A stretch of DNA of 64,000 bases from Actinomycetota bacterium (GTDB taxonomy: Bacteria > Actinomycetota > UBA4738 > HRBIN12), in NCBI GenBank assembly GCA_035697485.1, contig DASSCU010000025.1, forward strand, positions 52,705 through 116,704. The letters run 5' to 3'. Position 1 is the stretch's first letter. Each line of letters starts with the position of its first letter. Below are positions 1 through 8,571 of the stretch, piece after piece. The notes beneath the pieces were generated by a model that saw only the letters and a list, made by a program, of their open reading frames with translations, ran no database searches and was not told the origin of the DNA. A program made the translations under genes and the position numbers.

Positions 1-1
1 C

Positions 2-979
2 AACCAGTTCGGGGACAGCTTCGGCGGCGTCGACATCGAGTACACCGTGTTCGAAACGCCCGACGAGATGGTGTCGAAGATGCAATCGAACGCATCGGAC
101 TTCGACCTGATCGTCACGGTGACGCTCGAGAACATCGGCAAGCTCGCTCAGGGCGGCCTGATCCAGCCCCTGAACTACACGTACCTCCCGAACGTGGAAG
201 GCAACCTCGCCACCGGCATCCCCGACTTCTACGACGTGGGACGGCAGTACTCGGTCCCGTACGTGATCTTCACCACCGGCGTCGCGTGGCGGAACGACCT
301 GATCACCGACGACATCCTGAACATGGACAACCCCTACGACATCTACTGGGACACGGCGTACGAGGGTGAGACCCACCTCCTGAACGGCTCACGCGACATG
401 CTCGCGGTCGGCCTGCTCCGCAAGGGGTACGACCCCAACGAGAGTGACCCGGCGATCCTGGACGAGGTCAAGCAGGACATGCTCGAGGGCGCCGATGCGA
501 TGGGCTGGAAGTACGACCACGTGGACTACACCGAACTCAGCGCGAACCAGTGGAAGGTGCACAACACGTGGTCCGGACAGATGGCCTACTACCAGTACTA
601 CCTGCCGAAGGGCCTCGATATCACCGCCCTCTCATATGCCTGGCCGCCCCAAGGGTCCGGCGGGAGAGACGGCCTGCTCTCACACGACCTGTTCGCGATC
701 TCGAAGGGCGCCACGAGCCCGGTGCTCGCCCACGAGATGATCAACTTCCTCTACGAACCGACGAACGCGATCACGAACTACTCGTACGAGGGTTACCAGC
801 CGACCGTCGAGTCGTTCGACGAGGAGAGCGCCGTGAAGGATGGGTACCTCCCCGAGAGCCTGACCTACACGATCGTCACCGCCGACATGATCCCGATGGG
901 GGTCACCGAGCTCGAGCTCGAGCCCGCTGTGAACCAGCTCTATCAGCAGATCTACCAAGAAGTCACCGGCGGTGCGTGA
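2..979 (+). CDS. Polyamine-type ABC transporter substrate-binding protein, 5'-partial
   Basis: This is the C-terminal part of a PotD-like periplasmic or surface solute-binding protein. The frame is open to the window edge (the first readable codons give NQFGDSFGGVDIEYTVF), so the real start and the expected lipoprotein signal lie upstream. Family features visible are the FDLIV and YSVPYVIFTTGVAWR segments and the late LLSHDLFAISKGA block, all common in spermidine/putrescine binding proteins. It is followed by two permease genes with overlapping ends, so it belongs to one operon with them. The exact ligand cannot be read from sequence; polyamine is the family default. The ATPase gene is not in the window. 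Confidence 0.85.
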   Translation, partial: NQFGDSFGGVDIEYTVFETPDEMVSKMQSNASDFDLIVTVTLENIGKLAQGGLIQPLNYTYLPNVEGNLATGIPDFYDVGRQYSVPYVIFTTGVAWRNDLITDDILNMDNPYDIYWDTAYEGETHLLNGSRDMLAVGLLRKGYDPNESDPAILDEVKQDMLEGADAMGWKYDHVDYTELSANQWKVHNTWSGQMAYYQYYLPKGLDITALSYAWPPQGSGGRDGLLSHDLFAISKGATSPVLAHEMINFLYEPTNAITNYSYEGYQPTVESFDEESAVKDGYLPESLTYTIVTADMIPMGVTELELEPAVNQLYQQIYQEVTGGA

Positions 980-1892
980 GAGGAACACGGACGGAGGGAG
1001 CTGGTTCCCCCGCTGGTTCTGGCCGTCGTTCGCCGCACCCGCGACGACCTGGCTGCTGCTGTTCTTCGTGCTGCCGTTCTACGTCGTGCTCTCGGTCGCC
1101 TTCGGCACGCTCGACCCGATCTTCCTGACCGCGAAGCCCGTCTACAACCCGGTGCAGTGGGACGTGACGGCCTTCCGCGGCGTGGTCGGGAACCTGTTCA
1201 CGAGTGGATCGATCGAACAGCAGACATTGGGACGAACGATGGTGTACGTGGGGATCGCGACGATCGCGTGCCTGCTGATCGGGTATCCGGTCGCGTACTT
1301 CATCGCTCGGCACGCGAGACGCACGAAGGTCTTCTTCCTGATCGCGTTCATCGCTCCGTTCTGGATCAGCTACATGATGCGGATGTTCGCCTGGGTGAAC
1401 CTGCTCCAACCCGACGGTTACGTGAACCGCATCCTCGAGTCCTTCGGGATCATCAGTGAACCCAGGCTCTGGTTGAACGGGAAACCGTCGACCGTGATCT
1501 TCGGACTCATCTACGGGTACGTGCCGTTCATGATCCTGCCTCTGTTCGGGACCCTCGACAGGATCGAACGATCGACGATCGAGGCCGCACGCGACTTAGG
1601 CGCAGGTCAGTTCCGGGCCTTCACGCGGGTCACGTTGCCGCTCTCCAAGCAGGGCATCCTGGCCGGCTGCATCATCGTGGCGCTCCCGATGTTCGGTGAC
1701 TACTTCACACAGACCCTGCTCGCGAGTACTCGGCAGACCGCGATGTTCGGCAACCTGATCGTCGCGTCGATCGAGAGCTCCCTCGTGAACGCAGGTGCCT
1801 CACTGGTGGTCCTGCTGTTGCTGCTGTTACTGATCCCCATGCTCTACTACCTTCGGAGCACGAACGTGGCTGTCGAGTTGGCAGAGCGATGA
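972..1892 (+). CDS. ABC transporter permease, PotB-like
   Basis: This is an integral membrane permease of a spermidine/putrescine-type ABC importer, 306 residues with about six hydrophobic segments. The cytoplasmic EAA loop that docks the ATPase is visible as EAARDLGAGQFRAF near residues 200-213. The GTG start at 972 overlaps the end of the binding-protein gene by 8 bases, which points to translational coupling. The next permease begins inside its stop codon. It is an ordinary family member in length and layout. Confidence 0.9.
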   Translation: MRERNTDGGSWFPRWFWPSFAAPATTWLLLFFVLPFYVVLSVAFGTLDPIFLTAKPVYNPVQWDVTAFRGVVGNLFTSGSIEQQTLGRTMVYVGIATIACLLIGYPVAYFIARHARRTKVFFLIAFIAPFWISYMMRMFAWVNLLQPDGYVNRILESFGIISEPRLWLNGKPSTVIFGLIYGYVPFMILPLFGTLDRIERSTIEAARDLGAGQFRAFTRVTLPLSKQGILAGCIIVALPMFGDYFTQTLLASTRQTAMFGNLIVASIESSLVNAGASLVVLLLLLLLIPMLYYLRSTNVAVELAER

Positions 1893-2779
1893 GCGCCCAG
1901 ATGACGGTCGACCGACCGAGCGCCACGAGGCGGTTCGGCGCGTGGGTCTTGAACCCGTGGTCGCAGGCACGGTTCCTGTGGATCGCCGCGATCGGCTACG
2001 TCGTGTGGACGATCGTGCCCGTCGCGATCGCGGTCGCGTTCTCGTTCAACGCCGGCAAGGCACAGACCACGTGGCAGGGATTCTCGATCAACCGCTGGTA
2101 CACGCGCGATGTGAACGCCGTATTCCAAGACCCCGCACTGCGCGCGGCTCTGATGCAGAGCCTGAAGCTGTCCACGCTCACGGTCCTGATCGCGGTGCCA
2201 CTCGGCATCGCATTCGCGATCGCCCTCGACCGCTGGCGAAGCCGATCGGCTCGAACCACGGATTTCGTGATGCTCTTCTCGTTCATCACACCGGAGATCG
2301 CGATCGGGGTCGGGCTCTTCCTCATGATGACCCAGCTCCTCACCTCCGTCGGTCTCGGGTTCAGAGCGCAGGTCCTCGGGCTCTCGATGTACGAGATGGC
2401 GTACACCGTGATCATCGTGCGAGCGCGCCTCCTGTCGATCGGGCGAGGTTACGAGGAGGCCGCCATGGATCTCGGGGCCTCGCCGATGCGCGCGATCCAG
2501 CGCGTCCTGCTCCCGCTGCTGACCCCGGCGATCATGGCGAGCGTGGCCATCGTGTTCGCATCGTCGATCGACAACTTCGTGATCTCGCAGCGACTGTGTG
2601 CCTCGGCCAGCTGTCAGACGATCCCGATCGTCATCTACAGCTCGGCCCGACGCTCGCCGCTGCCCTCGCTGAACGCCCTCGCGTCCATCACGCTCGCCGC
2701 CTCGACGGTCATCATCACCCTCGCCTTCGTCGTGTACCGCCGCTTGACAGCTCGGGAACGGGGGGAATCCGCGAGATGA
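1889..2779 (+). CDS. ABC transporter permease, PotC-like
   Basis: This is the second membrane permease of the same importer, 296 residues, expected to pair with the preceding permease. The EAA loop reads EEAAMDLGASPMRAIQRV. The start overlaps the previous stop as ATGA (1889-1892), and the next gene, a PPK2 kinase, starts in the same way at 2776, so four genes run as one transcript. The N-terminus up to about residue 28 is hydrophilic before the first membrane segment. The operon as seen lacks an ATPase, which must lie upstream of the window or be shared. Confidence 0.9.
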   Translation: MSAQMTVDRPSATRRFGAWVLNPWSQARFLWIAAIGYVVWTIVPVAIAVAFSFNAGKAQTTWQGFSINRWYTRDVNAVFQDPALRAALMQSLKLSTLTVLIAVPLGIAFAIALDRWRSRSARTTDFVMLFSFITPEIAIGVGLFLMMTQLLTSVGLGFRAQVLGLSMYEMAYTVIIVRARLLSIGRGYEEAAMDLGASPMRAIQRVLLPLLTPAIMASVAIVFASSIDNFVISQRLCASASCQTIPIVIYSSARRSPLPSLNALASITLAASTVIITLAFVVYRRLTARERGESAR

Positions 2780-3609
2780 CTCGACAGCCCGCGATCACCG
2801 ACCTGCTGCGACCCGACGGTGAGGGGGCGATCCTGCCCGGCATCGACCCGCGCTCGACGCCGGGCGTCGACGACCGCGGGGCCGCCGAGGCCGAGCTGCC
2901 GGCGCTCGCCGATCGTCTCGACGAGCTGCAGGAGCGGCTCTGGGTCGAGAGCTCGCGCTCGCTCCTCGTGGTGCTCCAGGGGATGGACACGAGCGGGAAG
3001 GGCGGCACGGTGCGCCACGTCTTCTCGTCGATGAACCCGGCCGGCGTGGAGGTCGCATCGTTCAAGAAGCCGACCGAGGAGGAGCTCGCCCACCACTTTC
3101 TGTGGCGCATCGAGCAGCGGCTGCCGCTGCCCGGCGAGGTGACCGTCTTCGACCGCTCCCATTACGAGGACGTGCTCGTGGTCCGCGTGCGCTCGCTCGT
3201 CCCCGAGGACGTCTGGCGAGCCCGCTACCGGGAGATCGTCGCGTTCGAGGAACGGGTCGCCGCCGCCGGTACGACGATCGTGAAGTGCATGCTGCACATC
3301 TCCTACGACGAGCAACGGGAACGACTGCTCGCCCGCCTCGACGACCCTTCGAAGCACTGGAAGTTCCACGAGGCCGACATCGAGGAACGGACCCGCTGGC
3401 AGGACTACCAAGCAGCGTACGAAGCCGCGATCCGGGAGTGCTCGACCGAGACCGCCCCCTGGTTCGTGATCCCGGCCGACCGCAAGTGGTACCGGAACTG
3501 GGCGATCTCGAAGCTGATGGTCGAGACGCTCGAAGCCATGGATCCGCAGCTGCCTCGGCCCGACCTCGACGTCGAGGCCCTGAAGGCGAGGCTGCAACCA
3601 CCGAACTGA
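2776..3609 (+). CDS. Polyphosphate kinase 2 family (polyphosphate:nucleotide phosphotransferase)
   Basis: This is a cytoplasmic PPK2-family enzyme that transfers phosphate between polyphosphate and nucleotides. It has 277 residues, the usual single-domain length. The Walker A loop is GMDTSGKGG at residues 69-77, the Walker B region includes VFDRSHYEDVLVVRV, and the lid module contains KHWKFHEADIEERTRW. The same frame is open far upstream, but ATG 2776 is chosen because it overlaps the permease stop as ATGA and matches the family N-terminus. The location downstream of a polyamine importer is unusual; no direct functional link is known to me. Nucleotide preference cannot be told from sequence alone. 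Confidence 0.92.
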   Translation: MTRQPAITDLLRPDGEGAILPGIDPRSTPGVDDRGAAEAELPALADRLDELQERLWVESSRSLLVVLQGMDTSGKGGTVRHVFSSMNPAGVEVASFKKPTEEELAHHFLWRIEQRLPLPGEVTVFDRSHYEDVLVVRVRSLVPEDVWRARYREIVAFEERVAAAGTTIVKCMLHISYDEQRERLLARLDDPSKHWKFHEADIEERTRWQDYQAAYEAAIRECSTETAPWFVIPADRKWYRNWAISKLMVETLEAMDPQLPRPDLDVEALKARLQPPN

Positions 3610-3671
3610 CGGAACCGATGCACCGGGCCTGACCGGATCCATCCGTCAAAATCGACGCGTACCATCGTCTG

Positions 3672-4265
3672 ATGCGCGCCAACACGGTTCGGACGTTCGC
3701 CACACTCGCGCTGCTCGGCCTCGTGCTCGCGTCGTGCTCGAGCCCAGAGGGAAGTGAGGCGGGCCCGGCGCCATCACGGTCCGCCGAGGACTCGGCCGCC
3801 GACGCCACGCCCGGACCCACGGGCAGCGTTGAGGGAGGCGGCGAAGGCGGAGGAAGGGTGCCCGAGGTCTTGCGCTTCTCCGCCCCGCGACTCGGCGGTG
3901 GCACGGTCGAGGGCGAAGACTTCTCCGGCGAAGACGTCGCGCTCTGGTTCTGGGCGCCGTGGTGAACGACGTGCCAGGGGGCCGCCCCTGAAGTCGCGCG
4001 GGTCGCGCGAGCCTACGAGGACGAGGTGGCCTTCGTCGGGGTGCCGGGCAACGACGATGCCGAGAACATGCAGGCGTTCGTCGACGAGTTCGGGCTCGGG
4101 TTCCCACAGGCCGTGACCGAGGACGGTTCCCTCTGGGCGCGGTTCGACGTCGCGTATCAGCCTGCGTGGGTGTTCGTCGACGACTCGGGCGAGACCACCC
4201 TGGTGCCCTACGAGTTGCCCCGGGCCGAGCTCGAACGCGTGCTCGACGACCTGATCGCGACCTGA
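3672..4265 (+). CDS. Mpt53/DsbE-like thioredoxin-fold lipoprotein, predicted selenoprotein (UxxC)
   Basis: This is a secreted thiol:disulfide oxidoreductase read through an in-frame TGA at 3963-3965 as selenocysteine, giving 197 residues with Sec at 98. Residues 1-22 form a lipoprotein signal with lipobox LASC. A Gly/Ser/Glu-rich linker follows, then a TlpA/thioredoxin fold. The active site reads WFWAPW-U-TTC, so Sec replaces the first Cys of WxPWCxxC and the resolving Cys101 is intact. Downstream the same frame continues without a break through AFVGVPGN and the cis-Pro segment YQPAWVFVDD to a TGA at 4263. Both halves resemble mycobacterial Mpt53/DsbE proteins, which have Cys here. A hairpin directly after the TGA supports recoding. 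The alternative is a nonsense mutation or a base error at that codon. The start ATG has no clear Shine-Dalgarno sequence. Confidence 0.82.
3967..3996 (+). other. Putative bacterial SECIS element
   Basis: A stem-loop starts one base after the in-frame TGA at 3963. The lower stem is CGAC (3967-3970) with GTCG (3993-3996). An internal loop GTGC/AA follows, then the upper stem CAGGGG (3975-3980) with CCCCTG (3985-3990). The apical tetraloop is GCCG (3981-3984), and its first base is a G lying 16 nt after the TGA. This matches the known layout of bacterial SECIS hairpins, which recruit SelB within the coding region just 3' of UGA. Folding was done by eye only. Confidence 0.7.
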
Positions 4266-4281
4266 CCGGCTCGGGACGGCA

Positions 4282-5247
4282 TCAGCCCTCGAGCTCGTCG
4301 GGCACGTCGACGAGTGACCACCCGAACAGCCCTCCGACCACGAACCCGAGCCCACTCACGGTGCCGTGCAGCTCGAGCATGCGCGTGACGGACAACGTGT
4401 AGTCACCGCTCCATCGTCCGAAGGCGAACTGGACCGCGAGCACCAGCGCGAAGAGCAGGGACCCTGCCGACACGACGAGGAGGGCGGTCGACCCGGCGGT
4501 GCGGCCACGGTGCATCGCGCCCATGAGCATCACCACGGCGAGCACGAGCAGCGCTCCCGACAGGAGCAGCGACCCGACGACGTCGAGAACGCCTCGTTCG
4601 CTCACGAGCCCGGCGGCGAGCACCGGGATCGCCACGACGGTCACGACGCCCGCCGCGCCGGCCACCGATCGCGGGCGGCGCCTGGTCGCTGCGGCTCGGG
4701 TCCGGTCCGCGACGATCGCCGCGCCGAACCCCGCGAACGTCAGGTGCACAGCGGCGAGCGCGACGCGGGTGTCGGAGAGCCCCATCGGGCGCAGCTGCCC
4801 TCGCCAGGCAACGAGGCTCGCCGCCCCGAGGGCGAGGAGTACGAGCCCTGCGACGGGAACGATCAGCTTGGCGCGCGGCGACGGGCCGAGCACCACCCAT
4901 CGCACACCGGCCCACAAGGCGATCCCCGTCACCACGACCCACGGCGCCGTGATCCACGCCGACATCGCCCCCGGTTCGGCCAGGATGCTCACGACCACGA
5001 GCACCCCAGCGGGCAAGGCGAGGAGTCGGGCGAGGGCCAGCGCCTGCTCCGGCCCCCCGGCCGGTGGGCGCACCAGCGCCAACCCGAGCGGCACGACGAC
5101 GAGCGGCCCGACCAGCCAGAGCCCCTCGAGCAGCCCGATCCGCTCCGAGAGCGGGCCGGTCGCGAGCGCGAAGATCGCGACCCACACGACGGTCCCGACG
5201 ATCGCGTCGAGCGGCGGGCCAGATAACGATCGACGGGCGGCACTCAT
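4282..5247 (-). CDS. YndJ-like polytopic membrane protein
   Basis: This is an integral membrane protein of about 321 residues with roughly nine to ten hydrophobic segments and short charged loops such as RTRAAATRRRPRS. Its composition and C-terminal pattern (a histidine in LELHGTVSGLGFVVGG) resemble the YndJ family, whose function is unknown. The ATG at 5247 shares one base with the stop of the upstream epimerase-like gene (TGATG), so the two are co-translated. The gene converges on the selenoprotein gene with 16 bases between stops. The family assignment is moderate; no catalytic motif is seen. Confidence 0.7.
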   Translation of the reverse strand: MSAARRSLSGPPLDAIVGTVVWVAIFALATGPLSERIGLLEGLWLVGPLVVVPLGLALVRPPAGGPEQALALARLLALPAGVLVVVSILAEPGAMSAWITAPWVVVTGIALWAGVRWVVLGPSPRAKLIVPVAGLVLLALGAASLVAWRGQLRPMGLSDTRVALAAVHLTFAGFGAAIVADRTRAAATRRRPRSVAGAAGVVTVVAIPVLAAGLVSERGVLDVVGSLLLSGALLVLAVVMLMGAMHRGRTAGSTALLVVSAGSLLFALVLAVQFAFGRWSGDYTLSVTRMLELHGTVSGLGFVVGGLFGWSLVDVPDELEG

Positions 5248-6236
5248 CAGCGTCCGCTCGCGTGCCAAGCGGCGAGCAGTGAGCGCTCGCGGTCGGGGTC
5301 GAGTCCCGCCTTCATGACGCCCTGGGGTCGCGTGCGATCCCAGGCGAGCGTATCCCGCACCGTCTCGATCGGCGCACGGCACGTCAGGCCGGCCTCGAAC
5401 GCCCGGCTCGGATCGTACGCGTGGAAGCCCGGTGCCTCGGGCCACCAGAGCGGGAACGCCTCGTGCGGATCGTCGGCCTCACCCTCGAAGGCTTCAGCGA
5501 TGAAGGCGTCGTCGACCCACGCTACTCGCGTGTCGGTCCCGGCCGCAGCAGCCGCCTCACCGATCAGGCCCCCCAGGGTCATCGTCGGAGCTCGATCGAC
5601 GACGCCGTACACGCCGGGCGTGGCGCCCTCGGCGAGGGCGAGCACGAACGCCGCCAGATCCCGGGCATCGACCCACTGCAGGCCGTAGTCCGCCGGCGCG
5701 GGTGCAAGCATCTCCCCCCCGGCCGCACCTCGACGCACCCAGGAGGTGAAGCGGTCGGTCTGGTCGTGAGGACCGACGATGAACCCCGGGCGGATCACGC
5801 AGGCTCGGTCGCCGAAGACGTCGATGACCTCCCGCTCACACGCAACCTTCAGCGGCCCGTACGTCTCGTCGGTCACATCCTCCGTGTCGGGGAACGGTTG
5901 CTCGAACGTCGGCGAGTCCTCGGTGCCGCCCGGCGGCAGGTCCTCGGGGTGCGCCGAGAGCGACGAGATGAAGCCGTACCAGCCGCTCCCGGCGAGCAGC
6001 TCCGACGACGAGCGCACGGCCCGAGGCACGTAGCCGCACGTGTCGACCACTGCATCGAACGAGCGACCCGCGAGCGCGTCGACCCCCTGTTCCCGGTCGC
6101 CGATCACGTGCTCGGCCTCGGGGAACAGCTCGGTCGGGGTGCGATGGAACAGCGTGACCTCGTGACCGCGTTCGATCGCGAGCTCGCTGAGCGCGCGGCC
6201 CGAGAACCGCGCGCCGCCGATCACCAAGAGCTTCAT
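5247..6236 (-). CDS. NAD-dependent epimerase/dehydratase (SDR) family protein
   Basis: This is a cytoplasmic Rossmann-fold protein of 329 residues. The N-terminal MKLLVIGGARFSGRALSELA is the dinucleotide loop of atypical/extended SDRs (GGxxFxG form). FDAVVDTCGYVPRAV and the later RPGFIVGPHDQTDRF match the group of small nucleotide-sugar epimerase-like reductases found in actinobacteria. The catalytic YxxxK is represented by YGPLKVACE. It is the first gene of a two-gene unit with the downstream membrane protein. The substrate is unknown; reduction of a sugar or isoflavone-like ketone is possible. Confidence 0.85.
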   Translation of the reverse strand: MKLLVIGGARFSGRALSELAIERGHEVTLFHRTPTELFPEAEHVIGDREQGVDALAGRSFDAVVDTCGYVPRAVRSSSELLAGSGWYGFISSLSAHPEDLPPGGTEDSPTFEQPFPDTEDVTDETYGPLKVACEREVIDVFGDRACVIRPGFIVGPHDQTDRFTSWVRRGAAGGEMLAPAPADYGLQWVDARDLAAFVLALAEGATPGVYGVVDRAPTMTLGGLIGEAAAAAGTDTRVAWVDDAFIAEAFEGEADDPHEAFPLWWPEAPGFHAYDPSRAFEAGLTCRAPIETVRDTLAWDRTRPQGVMKAGLDPDRERSLLAAWHASGR

Positions 6237-6331
6237 ACGACTCCTTCTCCTCGCGGAAGCGCTCCACGGGTACTACCACGTCCGTCACCCGCTCGACGCG
6301 GCGACTCATCCCCGCGCGGTGGACGCGCGAC

Positions 6332-7372
6332 TCATCCCCGCGCGGTGGACGCGCGAGGCACCACCTTCGTCGAGATCGTCACGGGGGAGGGATCGGTCAC
6401 GGTGCCTTCGACCAGATCGGCCAGCATCTCGGCGGCGGCCGTGCCGAGGTCACGCGGGTGTAGCTCGAGAGAGGTGAGCGGCGGTTTCGTGCCGTCGGCC
6501 AGCCCGCGATCGGAGAGCGTGGCCACCATCAGGTCGCCTGGCACGTCGATCCCTCGCCGGGCGCATTCTGCCAGCACGGCCATCGCGTACGACTCGGAGA
6601 GGCAGTACAGGGCATCGGGCGCGTCGGGTGCGTCGAGGCAGCCCGCCGCGGCCGTCCGCGCGATCTCTTCGAACCCGACCCACGTTCGCGGCGATGCCCA
6701 GTCGACGTGCTCGGTGGCGTAGACCCACGGCTCCGAGCCGCGGCGTTCGCACCACGCGCGGTACGCCGCCAGGCTGTCGGATTCGAAGGACTCCCCGATC
6801 GACAACGTCATGACTCCCACGCGGCGGGCGCCGGACCCCACGAGGTGATCCAGCATCGCGGCGGTGCCGACCGGGTAGTCGTTGTCGACGACCCTCGTGT
6901 CGACGTCGCCCTCGGGCAGCTTGCCGACGGTCACGATCGGCACCGCCCGGTTCCGCAGCTCGCGAACCGCGGGGTCGTCGGGCACCGGATCGACGACGAT
7001 CAGGCCGTCGAGCGGCAGCCGGTCCCAGATCGTCGCCTCGCCCGACGGCACGATGACGAGCGCTAGCCCACGCGCGATCGCGGTGGCGGTCGCCGCGTCG
7101 ATCAGGTGGGCGTTGTGCACGAACTCCTCGATCAGCTCGTGCACCCCGTCGGGGAGCGACACGGTCAAGGCCACCAGCCCCGTGCGTCCCGACGCCAGCT
7201 GCCGACCCCGGGGGTCGGGCCGGTACCCGAGGCTCTCGGCGACCTCCCGGACGCGCTGTCGCGTTCCCTCGGAGACCCCGCCCTTCTCGTTGAGGGCGTG
7301 GGAGACGGTGGTGATCGACACGCCGGCCGCCCGCGCGACGTCTCGGATGCCCACGTGGCGGCGTTCAGTCAT
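6332..7372 (-). CDS. LacI family transcriptional regulator
   Basis: This is a DNA-binding repressor of about 346 residues. The N-terminal helix-turn-helix and hinge read IRDVARAAGVSITTVSHAL and RQLASGRTG, followed by a periplasmic-binding-protein-like effector domain. An upstream in-frame ATG at 7399 exists, but ATG 7372 gives the normal LacI N-terminus. It is a clear paralog of the LacI protein at 21031-22068, sharing the hinge and the effector-domain phrase PLDGxIVxDP. It lies between an aldolase gene and an epimerase gene on the same strand. By analogy with the second copy it may control a transporter, perhaps the upstream polyamine-type operon, but no operator was identified here. Confidence 0.9.
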   Translation of the reverse strand: MTERRHVGIRDVARAAGVSITTVSHALNEKGGVSEGTRQRVREVAESLGYRPDPRGRQLASGRTGLVALTVSLPDGVHELIEEFVHNAHLIDAATATAIARGLALVIVPSGEATIWDRLPLDGLIVVDPVPDDPAVRELRNRAVPIVTVGKLPEGDVDTRVVDNDYPVGTAAMLDHLVGSGARRVGVMTLSIGESFESDSLAAYRAWCERRGSEPWVYATEHVDWASPRTWVGFEEIARTAAAGCLDAPDAPDALYCLSESYAMAVLAECARRGIDVPGDLMVATLSDRGLADGTKPPLTSLELHPRDLGTAAAEMLADLVEGTVTDPSPVTISTKVVPRASTARG

Positions 7373-7425
7373 TTCGTGATGATAGAACCCCGGAGGCATG
7401 ACCTCGGGCGACCGGCAAGGAGTGT

Positions 7426-8448
7426 TTACGCTGCAGAGGTTTCCAGGTTACTCCGGTACGCGCCGGTCCGCGCCAGGCCGTTCATGCGGGCCCGGTGGGC
7501 CAGCGCCGCCTGGGCGGCCGCGACGTTCGCGTCGTCGCCTCGCCAGGCCGCGAGCGAAGGCGCCTGCAGCGCCCGTCCGTAGGAGAAGCTCAGCTCCCAG
7601 GGTAGGGAGCCTGCACCGATGCGGTTCATCTCGTTCAGCCGGCTCGTCGCGTGCTCGTCGCTCATGCCCCCCGACAGGAACACGACGCCGGGCACCTCGG
7701 TGGGAACGTGCGCGGTGAGGCACCCGACCGTCGCCTCGGCGATCACGACGTCGGCGTCCTGCGTGGGGCATCCCTTCCCCGGCACGACCATGTTCACCTT
7801 GAGCAGCGAGCCCGGGAGGTCGATCCGCGCCGTCGCGAGAGCCGAGTAGAGCGCGTCGAGCGTACGCCCGGTCGCCGCCTCGCACGCGGCGAGGCCGTGG
7901 TCGCCATCCATCAGCACCTCGGGCTCCACGATCGGCACGATGCCTGCCTCCTGGCAGAGCGCCGCGTAGCGGGCCATCGCATGCGCGTTCGCCGCGATCG
8001 CGCCGTCGGTGGGCAGCCCCTCGCCGATCGAGATCGTGGCCCGCCACTTCGCGAACCGTGCGCCGAGCTCCACGTACTCGGCGAGCCGCTCACGCAGGCC
8101 ATCGAGCCCCTCGGTCACGGTCTCGCCGGGGAACAGCGCCAGCGGCTTCGCGCCGGTATCCACCTTGATCCCTGGGATCACGCCCGCGTCGACGAGCACG
8201 TCGACGAACCGGCGTCCGTCGTCGGTCGACTGGCGGATCGTCTCGTCGTAGAGGATCGCCCCGCTGATGTGTTCGCCGATCCCGGGAGTCGTGAAGAGCA
8301 GCTGGCGATAGCGCCGGCGCGCGTCCTCGGTCGACTCGACGTCGATCGAGGCGAAGCGTTTCGCGATCGTGCCGGTCGATTCGTCGGCCGCCAGGATGCC
8401 CCTGGACGGCGCCACCAGCGCCCGTGCGGTCTCCTGCATCGAGGTCAT
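7426..8448 (-). CDS. Class I fructose-bisphosphate aldolase
   Basis: This is a cytoplasmic glycolytic and gluconeogenic enzyme cleaving fructose 1,6-bisphosphate, 340 residues. The N-terminal LVAPSRGILAADESTGTIAKRF is the class I signature. The Schiff-base lysine is K217 in LLKVNMVVPG, and the C-terminal block SFSYGRALQAPSLAAW binds the phosphate in this family. The start could be ATG 8448 or the ATG three codons later. Class I enzymes of the eukaryotic type are uncommon but present in actinobacteria. A LacI regulator gene follows 53 bases downstream on the same strand. Confidence 0.95.
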   Translation of the reverse strand: MTSMQETARALVAPSRGILAADESTGTIAKRFASIDVESTEDARRRYRQLLFTTPGIGEHISGAILYDETIRQSTDDGRRFVDVLVDAGVIPGIKVDTGAKPLALFPGETVTEGLDGLRERLAEYVELGARFAKWRATISIGEGLPTDGAIAANAHAMARYAALCQEAGIVPIVEPEVLMDGDHGLAACEAATGRTLDALYSALATARIDLPGSLLKVNMVVPGKGCPTQDADVVIAEATVGCLTAHVPTEVPGVVFLSGGMSDEHATSRLNEMNRIGAGSLPWELSFSYGRALQAPSLAAWRGDDANVAAAQAALAHRARMNGLARTGAYRSNLETSAA

Positions 8449-8571
8449 CGTCGTCCGGTTCCGATCGATGGAACCGCTCCCGCATCCAGCCTATCGCCGT
8501 GATGGTGGCCCCCCGCCGCGGGCAACACGGCGTCGCCTTCAGATGCAGTGGAGCACGGCCGATAGGGGTGC

